Below are positions 25,389 through 34,187 of a stretch of 64,000 nucleotides of DNA, piece by piece. The position numbers and the translations under genes were made by a program. Under the pieces are notes generated by a model. It ran no database searches. It was not told the origin of the DNA and was given only the letters and a program-made list of their open reading frames with translations. Source of the DNA: Phormidesmis sp963789215 (GTDB lineage: Bacteria; Cyanobacteriota; Cyanobacteriia; Phormidesmidales; Phormidesmidaceae); the NCBI GenBank assembly GCA_963789215.1, contig CAWBJY010000004.1, positions 1 to 64,000 of the forward strand, read 5' to 3'. The stretch's first letter is position 1. Each line of letters begins with the position of its first letter.

Positions 25389-25994
25389 ATGTCTACTTCT
25401 TCCCTTTCTATCACTGATTTATCAACCGCTAATCTCGACGATTTACGTCAGGCTTTATTAGATCTTCTGTGCGAGGTGGCGTATAAGGAGGGCGACTTTA
25501 CGCTGTCGTCTGGTAAGAAAAGCGACTACTACATCAATGGTAAGCAGGTGACTTTGCACGCGCAAGGCGGCCTGATGGTGGCTAGGCTGCTGCTAAATAT
25601 GTTGCCCGTCGGGACAGTGGCTGTTGGCGGGCTAACCCTAGGAGCAGATCCGATGGTGAGCGCGATTAGTATTGTTGGCGCTTATGAAAACAAGCCGGTG
25701 ACGCCGCTGATTATCCGCAAGGAGGCAAAGGGGCACGGGACGCGGGCCTATATTGAGGGGCCAACTCTGCCGGCGGGGAGTGCGATCGCTATTATTGAAG
25801 ATGTAGTGACTACTGGCGCCTCTGCGCTCAAAGCTGTGGAGCGACTGCGCGATGCGGGCTACCTAGTGAATGATATTTTGGCGCTAGTCGATCGGCAGCA
25901 GGGCGGCGAGGAACTCTATGAGAAAGAGGGTCTGAGCTTTAAGCCAATCTTTACGATAGAAGACGTAAAAGCAAACTGGCGCGCTCAGCGTTAG
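25389..25994 (+). CDS. pyrE: Orotate phosphoribosyltransferase
   Basis: Fifth step of pyrimidine synthesis: orotate plus PRPP to OMP. The 201-residue protein has the OPRT start GDFTLSSGKKSDYYINGKQVT (about 37-57), the GGLTLGADPM loop, KEAKGHGTRAYIEG and the PRPP-binding motif AIIEDVVTTGASALKAVE (about 136-153). All catalytic elements are present. Transcribed alone, followed by a block of short tandem repeats. Confidence 0.95.
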   Translation: MSTSSLSITDLSTANLDDLRQALLDLLCEVAYKEGDFTLSSGKKSDYYINGKQVTLHAQGGLMVARLLLNMLPVGTVAVGGLTLGADPMVSAISIVGAYENKPVTPLIIRKEAKGHGTRAYIEGPTLPAGSAIAIIEDVVTTGASALKAVERLRDAGYLVNDILALVDRQQGGEELYEKEGLSFKPIFTIEDVKANWRAQR

Positions 25995-26001
25995 AGCTTA
26001 G

Positions 26002-26040
26002 ACGCGGAACTGTAAACGCGGAACTGTAAACGCGGAACTG
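26002..26040 (+). repeat. 14-bp tandem repeat after pyrE
   Basis: ACGCGGAACTGTAA is repeated twice exactly with a third partial copy, directly behind the pyrE stop. A second, imperfect 17-bp direct repeat (GAGAGAAACGGCCTTT-like) follows at about 26070-26105. Confidence 0.88.
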
Positions 26041-26137
26041 CGAATGTGAAAATGTGAATGCAGAACTGTTGAGAGAAACGGCCTTTGAGAGAAATGGCCT
26101 TCCTCTCAACAGCATTTGGTGAGTTACTTCTTACGAG

Positions 26138-26896
26138 TTACTTCGCTGCTGAGGCGACTTTTACGCTCTGCATCGCTTCAACCAAGCTGCGTACAACTGC
26201 AACCATCGCTAGCGGATCGTTTAGCTTGTGTACCGCTGAGCCGACGCCAACACCGGCTGCTCCGGCCGCTAGTGCCATTGGAGCCGTGACGTTAGAAATG
26301 CCGGATGCGCAGAGCACAGGCACTGAAACTGCGTGTGAAATAGCATGAGCAGCAGCTAGCGTGGGAGATGCTTTCTCGATTAGGCCCAAGACGCCGCTGT
26401 GTGTGGGATTGCTGCTGGTGCCGCCTTCGGTTTGGATGATATTGGCACCCGCGGCTACAAGGTCTTCGGCGAGCTGTACCTGCGCGTCTAGGGTCAGAAT
26501 ATGAGGGACGGTGACGGATAGCAGAATGTGGGGGAGGCGCGATCGCGTTTCTTGAGTCAAAGCCAAAACTTCTGCAGCTTCAAATCGTCGCCCTTCTGCG
26601 TAGAAAGCGTCGAAGTTGCCGATTTCAATCAGGTCAGCGCCTGCTGCTACGGCCGATACAAATTTCTCTGGCTCAACGGCTGATACGCAAATCGGTAGGT
26701 CAATCAAACCTTTTACCATGCGGACTAAATCGGCATCGGCGGCGATATCTACAAAGGTTGCGCCGCCAGCTTGGGCTGCTTTTACAACGTCTGCAACGTT
26801 TTGCTGGTTGTAATTGGTCAGGCCGCTGATGATCTTGAGCGCTGTCCGGCTGTCTAAGGCTCTCTGGAAGTCGATCCACTGATTCGAAGTAGTCAT
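26138..26896 (-). CDS. ycf23: Ycf23 / DUF561 TIM-barrel protein
   Basis: 252-residue protein of the DUF561 family, also encoded in red-algal plastids as ycf23. It has the look of a TIM barrel with a phosphate-binding end (ISNVTAPMALAAGAAGVGVGSAVHKL, split here by the loop near 205-230). Earlier conserved parts are ALKIISGLTNYN, VDIAADADLVRM and ILLSVTVPHIL. The function is not established. ATG at 26896. It is convergent with pyrE. Confidence 0.88.
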   Translation of the reverse strand: MTTSNQWIDFQRALDSRTALKIISGLTNYNQQNVADVVKAAQAGGATFVDIAADADLVRMVKGLIDLPICVSAVEPEKFVSAVAAGADLIEIGNFDAFYAEGRRFEAAEVLALTQETRSRLPHILLSVTVPHILTLDAQVQLAEDLVAAGANIIQTEGGTSSNPTHSGVLGLIEKASPTLAAAHAISHAVSVPVLCASGISNVTAPMALAAGAAGVGVGSAVHKLNDPLAMVAVVRSLVEAMQSVKVASAAK

Positions 26897-27082
26897 GAAA
26901 TCTCTCTAGATATATCTAAGTGTGAGCTGGATGAGCCTCACGCTGCTAGAGATTATACTGCCAGAAATTTGAGGATAGCGTAGCGGCTACGATGGGAATT
27001 GAAGCAGCTCTTAACCTTGCAACCTGGTCGAATTTGGGGTAGGCTTAGCAACTGCGAAGTAAAAACAAAGCAAACTGACATC

Positions 27083-27280
27083 ATGCCTAAGCTAAAAACC
27101 CGCCGCGCTGCCGCTAAACGGTTTCGCCGTAGTGGAAGTGGCAAAATTATGCGCCGCAAAGCGTTCAAGAACCACCTTCTAGAGCACAAGTCTCAAGATA
27201 AAAAGCGCAAGTTTTCGAAGATTGCCGTTGTGCACGAGAACGATGTGGCTAACGTGGAATTGATGCTGCCTTATTTGTAA
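27083..27280 (+). CDS. rpmI: 50S ribosomal protein L35
   Basis: 65-residue basic ribosomal protein. MPKLKTRRAAAKRFRRSGSG at the start and KRKFSKIAVVHENDV near the end match L35. ATG at 27083 gives the standard length; the open frame extends further upstream but without family similarity. First gene of rpmI-rplT. Confidence 0.96.
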   Translation: MPKLKTRRAAAKRFRRSGSGKIMRRKAFKNHLLEHKSQDKKRKFSKIAVVHENDVANVELMLPYL

Positions 27281-27405
27281 GCGCTGACTAAAAGTGCTTG
27301 CTTCATCTCTCAATATCTGGCCTTAGCGGATTCATCTCACTGCTGTTTATGAGCAGTGCCTGCAAGCTGCTAGGGCACCCAACAAGATTCAACTAGGATT
27401 AAAAA

Positions 27406-27756
27406 ATGGCTCGTGTTAAGCGCGGTAATGTAGCTCGCAAACGCCGCAAGAAAGTTCTTAAGCTCGCTAAAGGTTTTAGAGGCTCACACTCTAAGCTATT
27501 TCGCACCGCTAATCAGCAGGTAATGAAGGCGCTGCGCAACGCCTACCGCGATCGCCGCCGTAAGAAGCGCGATTTCCGTCGCCTGTGGATTGCTCGAATT
27601 AACGCAGCGGCTCGTCTTAACGGCACTACCTACAGCCGTTTGATGGGTGATTTGAAGAAGTCAGACATTCAGATTAACCGCAAGATGCTGGCTCAGCTAG
27701 CCGTGCTAAACCCTGCTAGCTTTACTAAGGTCGTGGAGGCCGCTGGTAGTAAGTAG
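27406..27756 (+). CDS. rplT: 50S ribosomal protein L20
   Basis: 116 residues, the family norm. MARVKRGNVARKRRKKVLKL, AKGFRGSHSKLFRTANQQV and YRDRRRKKRDFRRLWI identify L20, which is essential for early 50S assembly. It lies 125 bp after rpmI. No separate terminator exists before the next start; the first strong one is inside the next gene. Confidence 0.97.
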   Translation: MARVKRGNVARKRRKKVLKLAKGFRGSHSKLFRTANQQVMKALRNAYRDRRRKKRDFRRLWIARINAAARLNGTTYSRLMGDLKKSDIQINRKMLAQLAVLNPASFTKVVEAAGSK

Positions 27757-27787
27757 TCAGCTCTGGGCTTTGAAATAGGTAAAGGCA

Positions 27788-28702
27788 ATGCTCAAATCGC
27801 TTAAGACTTTGAGTTTGATGTTGGGGACAAGCTTAGTGTTGTCCCCAATTTTTGTGTTTGCCAATGGGATGGTGGGAGCTTCTAAGGCTGCTGCGGTGGA
27901 GCTATCGGAAATACGCGATCGCGGCTACATTACCATTGGCGTTAAAGATAATCGAGTGCCGCTGAGCTTTTTGGATGATAGCGGGCATTACGCTGGCTAC
28001 GAAATAGAGATTGCTCGGCGGTTGGCTGAGGAACTGCTCGGCGATGAGACGGCTGTGCGGTTTGTGCCGGTGAAGAACGTTGAGCGGCTCGATGCGGTGC
28101 TATCGGAGCGAGTAGATATTGCGATCGCCGATATCACCCTGACAGAACCTCGCCGCCGTCTAGTAGATTTTAGCTATCCCTATTACTTAGATGGTATTGC
28201 CTTTATTACCCGGCAGGCAGGTATCGACGGCTTAGAAGACTTACGCCTCGGCAGAATTGCTTTACTCGATCGCTCTAGCAGCGTTCCGCACGTTCGCTAC
28301 ATTTTGCCGGGCGCTCGGCTCACTGGCGTTAGCTCTTATGCGGAGGGGCAGGCGCTGCTGGCTAGTGGAGAAGTGGATGCTTTTGCCGGAGATGCCTCGG
28401 TGCTAACGGGATGGCTTCAGACTTCGCCTGTTTTGGCAGAGTACCGGCTGTTGCCTAATCTTTTGTCTGCCGATCCTTTGGCGATTGCCCTGCCAAAAGG
28501 CGTTCGGCACAATGAGCTAAGAACAGAAATCAATGCGGCGCTGCGGCGCTGGTATCGTGAGGGCTGGCTGCAAGCGCGAGCTGATTATTGGGGATTACCA
28601 GCTGGAACCAGTCAGTTTGTGAATCTGTCACCCCCTGCAATCTCTCCATCGCTAGATGGTGATGAGACAGATGTCGATGGGCCAGACGTAGAAGAACGCT
28701 GA
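27788..28702 (+). CDS. Family 3 extracellular solute-binding protein (amino-acid type)
   Basis: 304-residue periplasmic binding protein of the kind that delivers polar amino acids to an ABC importer; no permease or ATPase gene is adjacent. The signal peptide runs to about residue 37 (KSLKTLSLMLGTSL, then a SKAAA cleavage region). The SBP_bac_3 fold follows: LSEIRDRGYITIGVKDNRVPLSF, GHYAGYEIEIARRLAEELLG, VDIAIADITLTEPRRRLVDFSY-type residues and DAFAGDASVLTGW. ATG at 27788. Codons 12-22 coincide with a complete intrinsic-terminator structure, which is unusual. Confidence 0.9.
   Translation: MLKSLKTLSLMLGTSLVLSPIFVFANGMVGASKAAAVELSEIRDRGYITIGVKDNRVPLSFLDDSGHYAGYEIEIARRLAEELLGDETAVRFVPVKNVERLDAVLSERVDIAIADITLTEPRRRLVDFSYPYYLDGIAFITRQAGIDGLEDLRLGRIALLDRSSSVPHVRYILPGARLTGVSSYAEGQALLASGEVDAFAGDASVLTGWLQTSPVLAEYRLLPNLLSADPLAIALPKGVRHNELRTEINAALRRWYREGWLQARADYWGLPAGTSQFVNLSPPAISPSLDGDETDVDGPDVEER
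27821..27853 (+). terminator. Intrinsic terminator located inside a coding sequence
   Basis: TTGGGGACAA (27821-27830) and TTGTCCCCAA (27839-27848) form a perfect 10-bp stem with an eight-base loop, followed at once by TTTTT. It sits 65 bp after the rplT stop but 33 bp into the solute-binding-protein frame, in its signal-peptide codons. Confidence 0.85.
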
Positions 28703-28800
28703 AGAATTAAGACAGCCCTGGCTAAACCGGGCGATCGCCGATGGCAATGCTATAAAATGCCAAAGAAGTAAAACATTCGATTTAACCGCTGAGTATTTCT

Positions 28801-29325
28801 ATGGAAAATGGCAACTACCTAGTTGTTTATTTAGGCATTCTGCTGGCGCTCCTTAGCGTAGCGACCTTTTTTGTGGTTCGTCAGGTATTGGTCACTCGCC
28901 GAGTAGAGGTGACGCTTTCTGATCTTCAGCAAAAGCTGTCTAACACTCAGGGAACAGCGCTGGACTATTACGAAATTGGCAGTATTTTGCTAGATAAGAA
29001 GCTGTACGTTCAGGCTTCTGTGTATTTGAAGCAGGCGCTGAAACAGCTAAGCGAGGAGGAGGCTGAGAATGCCGTTTTGGTGCATAATGCGCTGGGCTAT
29101 GCCTACTTTGCTCAAGAGCAGTTCGACCTGGCTATGCGCGAGTATAAGGACGCGCTAGAGATTCGGCCCGACTATGTAACGGCGCTGAATAATTTGGCAA
29201 ATGCCTACGAGCGTAAGCAGATGATTCCGCAGGCGCTAGAAACTTATGAGAAGTCTCTAGAAACCGAACCTAATAACGAAACGGCGAAGCGTAGGGCGGC
29301 TTCTTTGCGCAAGCGTGTGGCTTAG
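28801..29325 (+). CDS. ycf37: Ycf37-like TPR protein (photosystem I assembly)
   Basis: 174-residue protein with one N-terminal membrane helix (about 6-26) and three tetratricopeptide repeats (about 55-165): ALDYYEIGSILLDKKLYVQA, HNALGYAYFAQEQFDLAMR and ALNNLANAYERKQMIPQALE. Length and layout agree with Ycf37, a thylakoid protein implicated in photosystem I assembly and stability in Synechocystis. ATG at 28801. The aldolase gene follows after six bases, suggesting co-transcription. Confidence 0.85.
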   Translation: MENGNYLVVYLGILLALLSVATFFVVRQVLVTRRVEVTLSDLQQKLSNTQGTALDYYEIGSILLDKKLYVQASVYLKQALKQLSEEEAENAVLVHNALGYAYFAQEQFDLAMREYKDALEIRPDYVTALNNLANAYERKQMIPQALETYEKSLETEPNNETAKRRAASLRKRVA

Positions 29326-29331
29326 CGGCTG

Positions 29332-30027
29332 GTGGCGCACTTAGATCAAGCTCAGGTATTGGCGATAAGAAAGGACTGGCTGGCGTTGCTGAAGCGTCAT
29401 CCGGCGATCGCTATTATTCGAGCAGCGGATGTAAAAACGGGCCTGTTAATGGCTAAGGCTGCTGCATCCGGAGGGTTTGAGCTGATAGAGGTGGCCTGGA
29501 ATCACAACGCTGATCCACTGCAGATGATGGCGAAAATTAGGCAAGCTTTGCCTGATTGCACCATCGGGGTTGGCACCATTTTGGATGAGGCCGATTTGAG
29601 GTGTGCGATCGCTTCGGGTGCTAAGTTTTGCTTTACGCCACATACTGATGTTCAACTGATTGAAGCGGCGATCGCGCAGAATATTCCACTTGTGGCCGGT
29701 GCTATGACGCCGACTGAAATCGTCACGGCCTGGCGAAGTGGCGCTGCAAGCGTAAAGGTTTTCCCGATTTCAACGTTGGGTAATGCTGTCTATATTCGGA
29801 GTTTGCGAGGCCCATTGAACTCGATTCCGCTGATTCCGACGGGGGGCGTTACTAGCGAAAGTGCGCCTAGGTTGTTGGCTGCCGGTGCGGTCGCGGTCGG
29901 TCTTTCGACGGCGCTGTTTCCTTCGGCGGAGGTGGCACGAGCAGACTGGGCGGCGATTGAAGCGCGATCGCGCTATTTGCTGACCCTGCTTGCTAACTCG
30001 GCGGCCATCGATTCATCTGTTGCCTAG
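29332..30027 (+). CDS. eda: KDPG/KHG-type aldolase (Eda family)
   Basis: 231-residue class I aldolase family member; the family cleaves 2-keto-3-deoxy-6-phosphogluconate (Entner-Doudoroff pathway) and 2-keto-4-hydroxyglutarate. The Schiff-base Lys is in SVKVFPI (about 143-149), the Glu in LIEVAWN and the phosphate-side PTGGVTS are present. However, where E. coli Eda has TLRT, with the substrate-contacting Arg49, this protein reads AWNH. GTG start at 29332, six bases after the ycf37-like gene. Activity on KDPG is therefore likely but not assured. Confidence 0.85.
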   Translation: MAHLDQAQVLAIRKDWLALLKRHPAIAIIRAADVKTGLLMAKAAASGGFELIEVAWNHNADPLQMMAKIRQALPDCTIGVGTILDEADLRCAIASGAKFCFTPHTDVQLIEAAIAQNIPLVAGAMTPTEIVTAWRSGAASVKVFPISTLGNAVYIRSLRGPLNSIPLIPTGGVTSESAPRLLAAGAVAVGLSTALFPSAEVARADWAAIEARSRYLLTLLANSAAIDSSVA

Positions 30028-30458
30028 CTGCCGAGCTTAAAGGCTTCGACGAATAGACCGTAGATTAAGCCGAGCTTGAAGGCGTTAAGTGATTCCATGA
30101 CGGTAGAGCGCGATCGCACTGGCCCTGCGTCGATGCCTGGCTGCACAATTGCATCTGGCCCGGTCAGTGAAGGGATTACCGTAGGGCTATCATCTTGGGC
30201 TAGTCTAATTTCTCGACGCCGCGGCCTAAAGCGATAGTAAGTCCAGCTAATGAGTTCTACTAGAATCACTAGCATTGCTGAGATGGTGACATCTAGCTTA
30301 GCCGCCTGTCCGGCTGTAGCAGAGATGGCGGTTGCAAAGAAGTTGCCAAACAGCAGGCTAATGGTGATAAGCGCTAGCCGTCGCCACGGGTTAAACACCC
30401 ACTGCCTAAAACGTAGCGATACTTGGTCGAGCAGCGTGTTTAGTCGAGTTCTTTGCAT
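30024..30458 (-). CDS. ycf20: Ycf20 / DUF565 membrane protein
   Basis: 144-residue protein of the Ycf20 family, found in cyanobacteria, algal plastids and plants; plant homologues are linked to non-photochemical quenching. LNTLLDQVSLRFRQWVFNPWRR leads into a membrane helix (LALITISLLFGNFFATAIS), then SATAGQAAKLDV, a second helix (AMLVILVELISWTYYRF) and a third hydrophobic region at the end (LNAFKLGLIYGLFVEAFKLG). A polar insert of about 35 residues separates the latter two. It overlaps the aldolase end by four bases on the opposite strand. Confidence 0.85.
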   Translation of the reverse strand: MQRTRLNTLLDQVSLRFRQWVFNPWRRLALITISLLFGNFFATAISATAGQAAKLDVTISAMLVILVELISWTYYRFRPRRREIRLAQDDSPTVIPSLTGPDAIVQPGIDAGPVRSRSTVMESLNAFKLGLIYGLFVEAFKLGS

Positions 30459-30779
30459 GGCAAGCCGTGGGAAGCGGTTGAGTGTGGTGGGCTAGCCACT
30501 ACTAATGCTAGCCCTACAAAAAGAGCTTAGCGCACGGTAGTCTTGCCAGTCTTGTCGTAAACCTTGTCACTATTACAATCGGGCGATATTACCGATTCCA
30601 TTCTATGAACTGTCACAGGTTTCGTAATATTCGCCGACCCTAGAAGGCTACGATTTGACTGTAAATACGTATCAGGCAATACCAACTAGCTTATAAGCTT
30701 TCGCCCTGTCTACCGAGAGATTGCTTTTTGAGGTTAGCGTTTTACGCCGTTCCTGTTTATCCGACTTTTGAGGGCTCTT
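30459..30779. other. 321-bp spacer between divergent ycf20 and an exported-protein gene
   Basis: This holds the promoters of two divergent genes. A 7-bp inverted repeat, GGGCTAG with CTAGCCC, lies near 30490-30513. No RNA gene or further open frame with support was seen. Confidence 0.5.
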
Positions 30780-31187
30780 ATGCGACGTTATTCTTCTCTT
30801 TTACTGGCTTTAGCGGCTGTGGTTTCTACCGGTTCGGCTGCGATCGCTCAGTCTACTACGACTCGCACGCCCCTAGCTTCCCCCATTGAGCTAAGCGGTC
30901 GATCGGGCGGCCCTCAGTCTTCAGCCTGCGGCAATATCAACCCGTCTACAGGACAACGCGTACAGGTTACCGAATCCTTTGCTTCTTTAGATTTTGAGGT
31001 TCAGAGCCAGGGCAACTATACGTTGCTAATTAAGGGGCCAGGCGGTTTTGAAGAGTGCGTGTTCGCCCATAATTACGACGGTGGCGTGATTAAGTCTCCT
31101 GGTTTATTGAACCGGGGAGAATATCAGGTATTTGTGGGCGATCGCAACGGCGAAAGCCATCCTTACACGCTCTCCATCCGTCAGTAG
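30780..31187 (+). CDS. Exported beta-sandwich-like protein, unknown function
   Basis: 135-residue protein with a signal peptide (MRRYSSLLLALAAVVSTGSA, cleavage after AIAQ) and a mature domain of about 110 residues. Motifs such as QSQGNYTLLIKGPGG and RGEYQVFVGDRNGESHPYTL suggest a pre-peptidase C-terminal (PPC)-like beta sandwich. Two cysteines (in SSACGN and FEECVF) could form a disulfide. ATG at 30780 preferred over TTG at 30768. The fold assignment is inference from the strand pattern only. Confidence 0.65.
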   Translation: MRRYSSLLLALAAVVSTGSAAIAQSTTTRTPLASPIELSGRSGGPQSSACGNINPSTGQRVQVTESFASLDFEVQSQGNYTLLIKGPGGFEECVFAHNYDGGVIKSPGLLNRGEYQVFVGDRNGESHPYTLSIRQ

Positions 31188-31315
31188 AGAGCACTTTCAG
31201 ATTTAGCTATCGGTTTAGCTATCCGACAAGTTTGGCCTCTGTAAGCTCTTGCCAGTCTGGGGTCGTCGGGTAGTCTAACCAAACGATGGTGCAAGCTGCT
31301 AATACCTCATTAAGG

Positions 31316-31768
31316 TTATCCTTCACCCTCTGGCAAGCGCTGGACTTCCACGTCGATTGTGGTTGCGCTAGTATTTCCATCATCGTCCGAGCTAAGGTCA
31401 ACCGAACTGCTTTGAATATCGACTGCCTGGACGTCGATGACGCCTTCAGGGGCAAATCGCTCGAAGCCTTCTTCTGTCGTCATTAGCTGAGTCGTGCAGT
31501 TTGGACAGGCCAGCTTTACATTCTTTAGGCTAGTTAAAGATTGGTCGCATACTGGACAGGCGCCTTCAACCAGATTTCTCTTAATCCAAAATCTGGCCAC
31601 TATCAACACAATGACGGGCGTGAGCACTAAAAATAGCACTAGTGCAAAAATTGACTTGACGATGCCGCTGAGGCCAATCGCCCCTAAAAGCCAAGCACCC
31701 CCAAGCACAAATATCCAGCAGCCAAGGCCCGGAAAGCGGACTCGCATTTGGTTAAAGTTTTGGTTCAC
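31316..31768 (-). CDS. Membrane protein with C-terminal zinc ribbon, unknown function
   Basis: 150-residue protein. Two membrane helices (about 13-35 and 38-60) are followed by a short zinc-ribbon-like module, CPVC and CPNC separated by about 14 residues (approximately 71-92), and an acidic Ser/Asp-rich tail. The arrangement is seen in conserved cyanobacterial hypothetical proteins. ATG at 31768. No operon partner. Confidence 0.65.
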   Translation of the reverse strand: MNQNFNQMRVRFPGLGCWIFVLGGAWLLGAIGLSGIVKSIFALVLFLVLTPVIVLIVARFWIKRNLVEGACPVCDQSLTSLKNVKLACPNCTTQLMTTEEGFERFAPEGVIDVQAVDIQSSSVDLSSDDDGNTSATTIDVEVQRLPEGEG

Positions 31769-31944
31769 GGCACAGTCCTCAACGGTTATCGGGTTGACGC
31801 TTTACAAGGTCAGGTTTGTTGTCTGCTTCTATCGTAGTGCTCTGTTTTGGCTCTGCAAAGTGCACAAACCGTACTCAGCAAACGTTAAAGACAATGTAAA
31901 CTGCCCGATCCCAAACTGGTTTAACTGCGTTAAAGCCTTTACAT

Positions 31945-33150
31945 TTAGCGTCCAGATTTGACTTTCGTACTGCGCTCTTCTGTAGACTGTTGGATACAAT
32001 TTGCTTCCCCGGTTTCTATATGCAATAGACTACTGAGCTGTGCTAATAGTGCCGACGCACTAAATTTGGCTAGCGTTTGCTGCCTCAACCAATCACTTTC
32101 GCACCGCTGGTCTGTTCCGCTAAGAGCCTCAATACAAGCCTCTGCGACCGCCTCTGAATCTCTGTATGGGACTTGCCAGCCAACTCGCCCATCTTGCAGT
32201 GGATCCGCTGAGCCATCATCGTTTCCGGCAATGACTGGAATGCCGCAGGCCATCGCCTCTAAATACACGATGCCAAAGCCTTCTTTTGAGGGCATGACAT
32301 ATACATCGGCTAGTCGGTAATGATCAATGAGTGCCTCGTCTGGTATAAAGCCAGCAAAAGTGACTTGATCGGCGACTCCCAAATCGACTGCTAGCTGAGC
32401 TAGTCTAGGCTGGTCGTCACCTCGACCGATTACAACGTATTTTACGTTAGGAAAAGCTTTTGTAATTTTGGGTAGCGCCCGAATGGTTACGTCTACACCT
32501 TTGTAAATATCGCCTTTCCACAGCCGGGCTACAGTTGTTAAAACCCGAGCGCCCTGAAGCTGATAACGCTCGATAAGTTCTGTAGGCGGCAAACCAGGTG
32601 TAAAGGCGGTGCCCTCAACGACGCAGGGAAGCATGTCGAATTTATTTGAGGAGATATTGTTAGCCTGGCAAGCTAAGTCTCGGCTATAGCGGCTGATTGT
32701 CCATATGCGCTCAGCCGCAGCGAGTGCTTTTTGGCCTTTGGGCGGTAGCTTATGCCAAACTTCTTTTCCGTAGGTGAGAATGGTGTAGGGGATTTTAAGC
32801 GTGCGACAAAGCTGTCCTACCATAGGAGCCAAATTGATATGACCGCAGTAAACGTGTTCTGGACGATGTTTGATCAGGTAGGTCGCTAGCGACAGGGTTA
32901 GACGGATCCGCCCGGTCATCGGACGGTTATCTGTTTTAGCCGCTAGCTCGTCCCCAAAGTAGTGATAGTTGAAGCAGTCGTTTTTTAAGGCGTGATGAAT
33001 TGGGCTGTCTCTAAGCAAGAAAACATCCGCAACCATAGACTGTTCGGCTGATTTAGCTAGCTGGGCGTAGGCTCCTAGTACATCTTGAATGTAGGACTGA
33101 ATGCCGCCTTCGCAACCAAAGACTTCGATGAATACAAAAGCGTGCTTCAT
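31945..33150 (-). CDS. Glycosyltransferase family 4 (GT-B)
   Basis: About 401-residue sugar transferase. N-terminal FVFIEVFGCEGGIQSYIQD is a typical acceptor-side Gly-rich loop. LTTVARLWKGDIYKGVDVTI and the donor-site motif PSKEGFGIVYLEAMACGIPVI (EGFGIVYLEA carries the E-x7-E pair) identify GT4. ATG at 33150 overlaps the stop of the gmd gene by one base (TAATG), indicating translational coupling. With gmd next door, a role in GDP-mannose- or fucose/rhamnose-containing exopolysaccharide or O-antigen is inferred. Confidence 0.9.
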   Translation of the reverse strand: MKHAFVFIEVFGCEGGIQSYIQDVLGAYAQLAKSAEQSMVADVFLLRDSPIHHALKNDCFNYHYFGDELAAKTDNRPMTGRIRLTLSLATYLIKHRPEHVYCGHINLAPMVGQLCRTLKIPYTILTYGKEVWHKLPPKGQKALAAAERIWTISRYSRDLACQANNISSNKFDMLPCVVEGTAFTPGLPPTELIERYQLQGARVLTTVARLWKGDIYKGVDVTIRALPKITKAFPNVKYVVIGRGDDQPRLAQLAVDLGVADQVTFAGFIPDEALIDHYRLADVYVMPSKEGFGIVYLEAMACGIPVIAGNDDGSADPLQDGRVGWQVPYRDSEAVAEACIEALSGTDQRCESDWLRQQTLAKFSASALLAQLSSLLHIETGEANCIQQSTEERSTKVKSGR

Positions 33151-34139
33151 TAGCCGATTCCTACAGTGCTGGGGTTGTTCGCTACCAGTCGGTTTAAGTC
33201 TGCTTGAACCATGGTCTCTATAAGCTGTTCGAAGCTGACTTGAGGCTTCCAATCGAGATTGCGCATTGCTTTTGAGGGATCGGCGACTAGCTGAAAATGT
33301 TCGTCTTCTCTGATGAGTTCTGGGTCTGTTTCCACATATTTTTGCCAGTCTAGGCCGACACAGCTAAAGGCAGCGCTGACTAAATCTCGAACCGTATGGA
33401 GCTTGCCAGTCCCGATTACGTAGTCTTCGGCTTCGTCGGCCTGGAGCATTCTCCACATCGCTTCCACATGGTCGCCTGCAAAGCCCCAGTCTCTTTTAGC
33501 ATCGAGATTACCGATGGAGAGGCGATCGCGCAGACCCAGCTTGATGGCGGCGGCGGCCAAGGAGATTTTGCGAGTTACAAACTGAGGTGGGCGTCTGGGC
33601 GACTCGTGGTTGTAGAGGATGCCGCTACAGGCGAATAGGCCATAGCGATCGCGATGATGAACCATTGTCCAGTGTGCATGTAGCTTGGCTGCACCGTATG
33701 GATTTTTGGGGTGAAAGGATGTTTCTTCGGACTGTGGTGCAGATTGCACATTGCCGAATATTTCTGAGGAACTAGCTTGATAGAACCTTGTGGCTAAACC
33801 AAGCTGGCGAGTGGCACTGAGCAGCCGCGTTGCTGTTCCTGTAATCAAGTCTAAAGTCCCAAGCGGATCTTCCCAGGAGTCTGGAACGAAGCTGGGAGCG
33901 GCGAGATTATAGATTTCTGTTGGCTGAAGCTGTTCTACTGCTTGAGTTAGGGCTGCTGCGTCAGTCAGGTCTACGGAGTATATTTCAACCTTCTCTGCCA
34001 AATCGTCTAGCTTGACGATGCTGCTCTGTCTAGCCGGTGGAATCAGTCCTACAACCCGATAGCCTTTTCCCAACATAAGCTGGCTTAAATAGTAACCATC
34101 TTGGCCTGTAATGCCGGTGATGAGTGCAGTTTTTTTCAT
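33150..34139 (-). CDS. gmd: GDP-mannose 4,6-dehydratase
   Basis: Converts GDP-D-mannose to GDP-4-keto-6-deoxymannose, the precursor of GDP-fucose and GDP-rhamnose. The 329-residue protein has the short-chain dehydrogenase Rossmann motif TGITGQDGYYLSQ, the catalytic YGAAKLHAHW (Tyr-x3-Lys) at about 149-158, and the GMD signatures ILYNHESPRRPPQFVTRKI and NLDAKRDWGFAGDHVEAMW. Start ATG at 34139. The next gene, a GT4 glycosyltransferase, begins on its stop codon. Confidence 0.93.
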   Translation of the reverse strand: MKKTALITGITGQDGYYLSQLMLGKGYRVVGLIPPARQSSIVKLDDLAEKVEIYSVDLTDAAALTQAVEQLQPTEIYNLAAPSFVPDSWEDPLGTLDLITGTATRLLSATRQLGLATRFYQASSSEIFGNVQSAPQSEETSFHPKNPYGAAKLHAHWTMVHHRDRYGLFACSGILYNHESPRRPPQFVTRKISLAAAAIKLGLRDRLSIGNLDAKRDWGFAGDHVEAMWRMLQADEAEDYVIGTGKLHTVRDLVSAAFSCVGLDWQKYVETDPELIREDEHFQLVADPSKAMRNLDWKPQVSFEQLIETMVQADLNRLVANNPSTVGIG

Positions 34140-34187
34140 GACTCCCTTTTGATGTAAGCCTGTATGCGCGATCGCTACTTCTACAGT

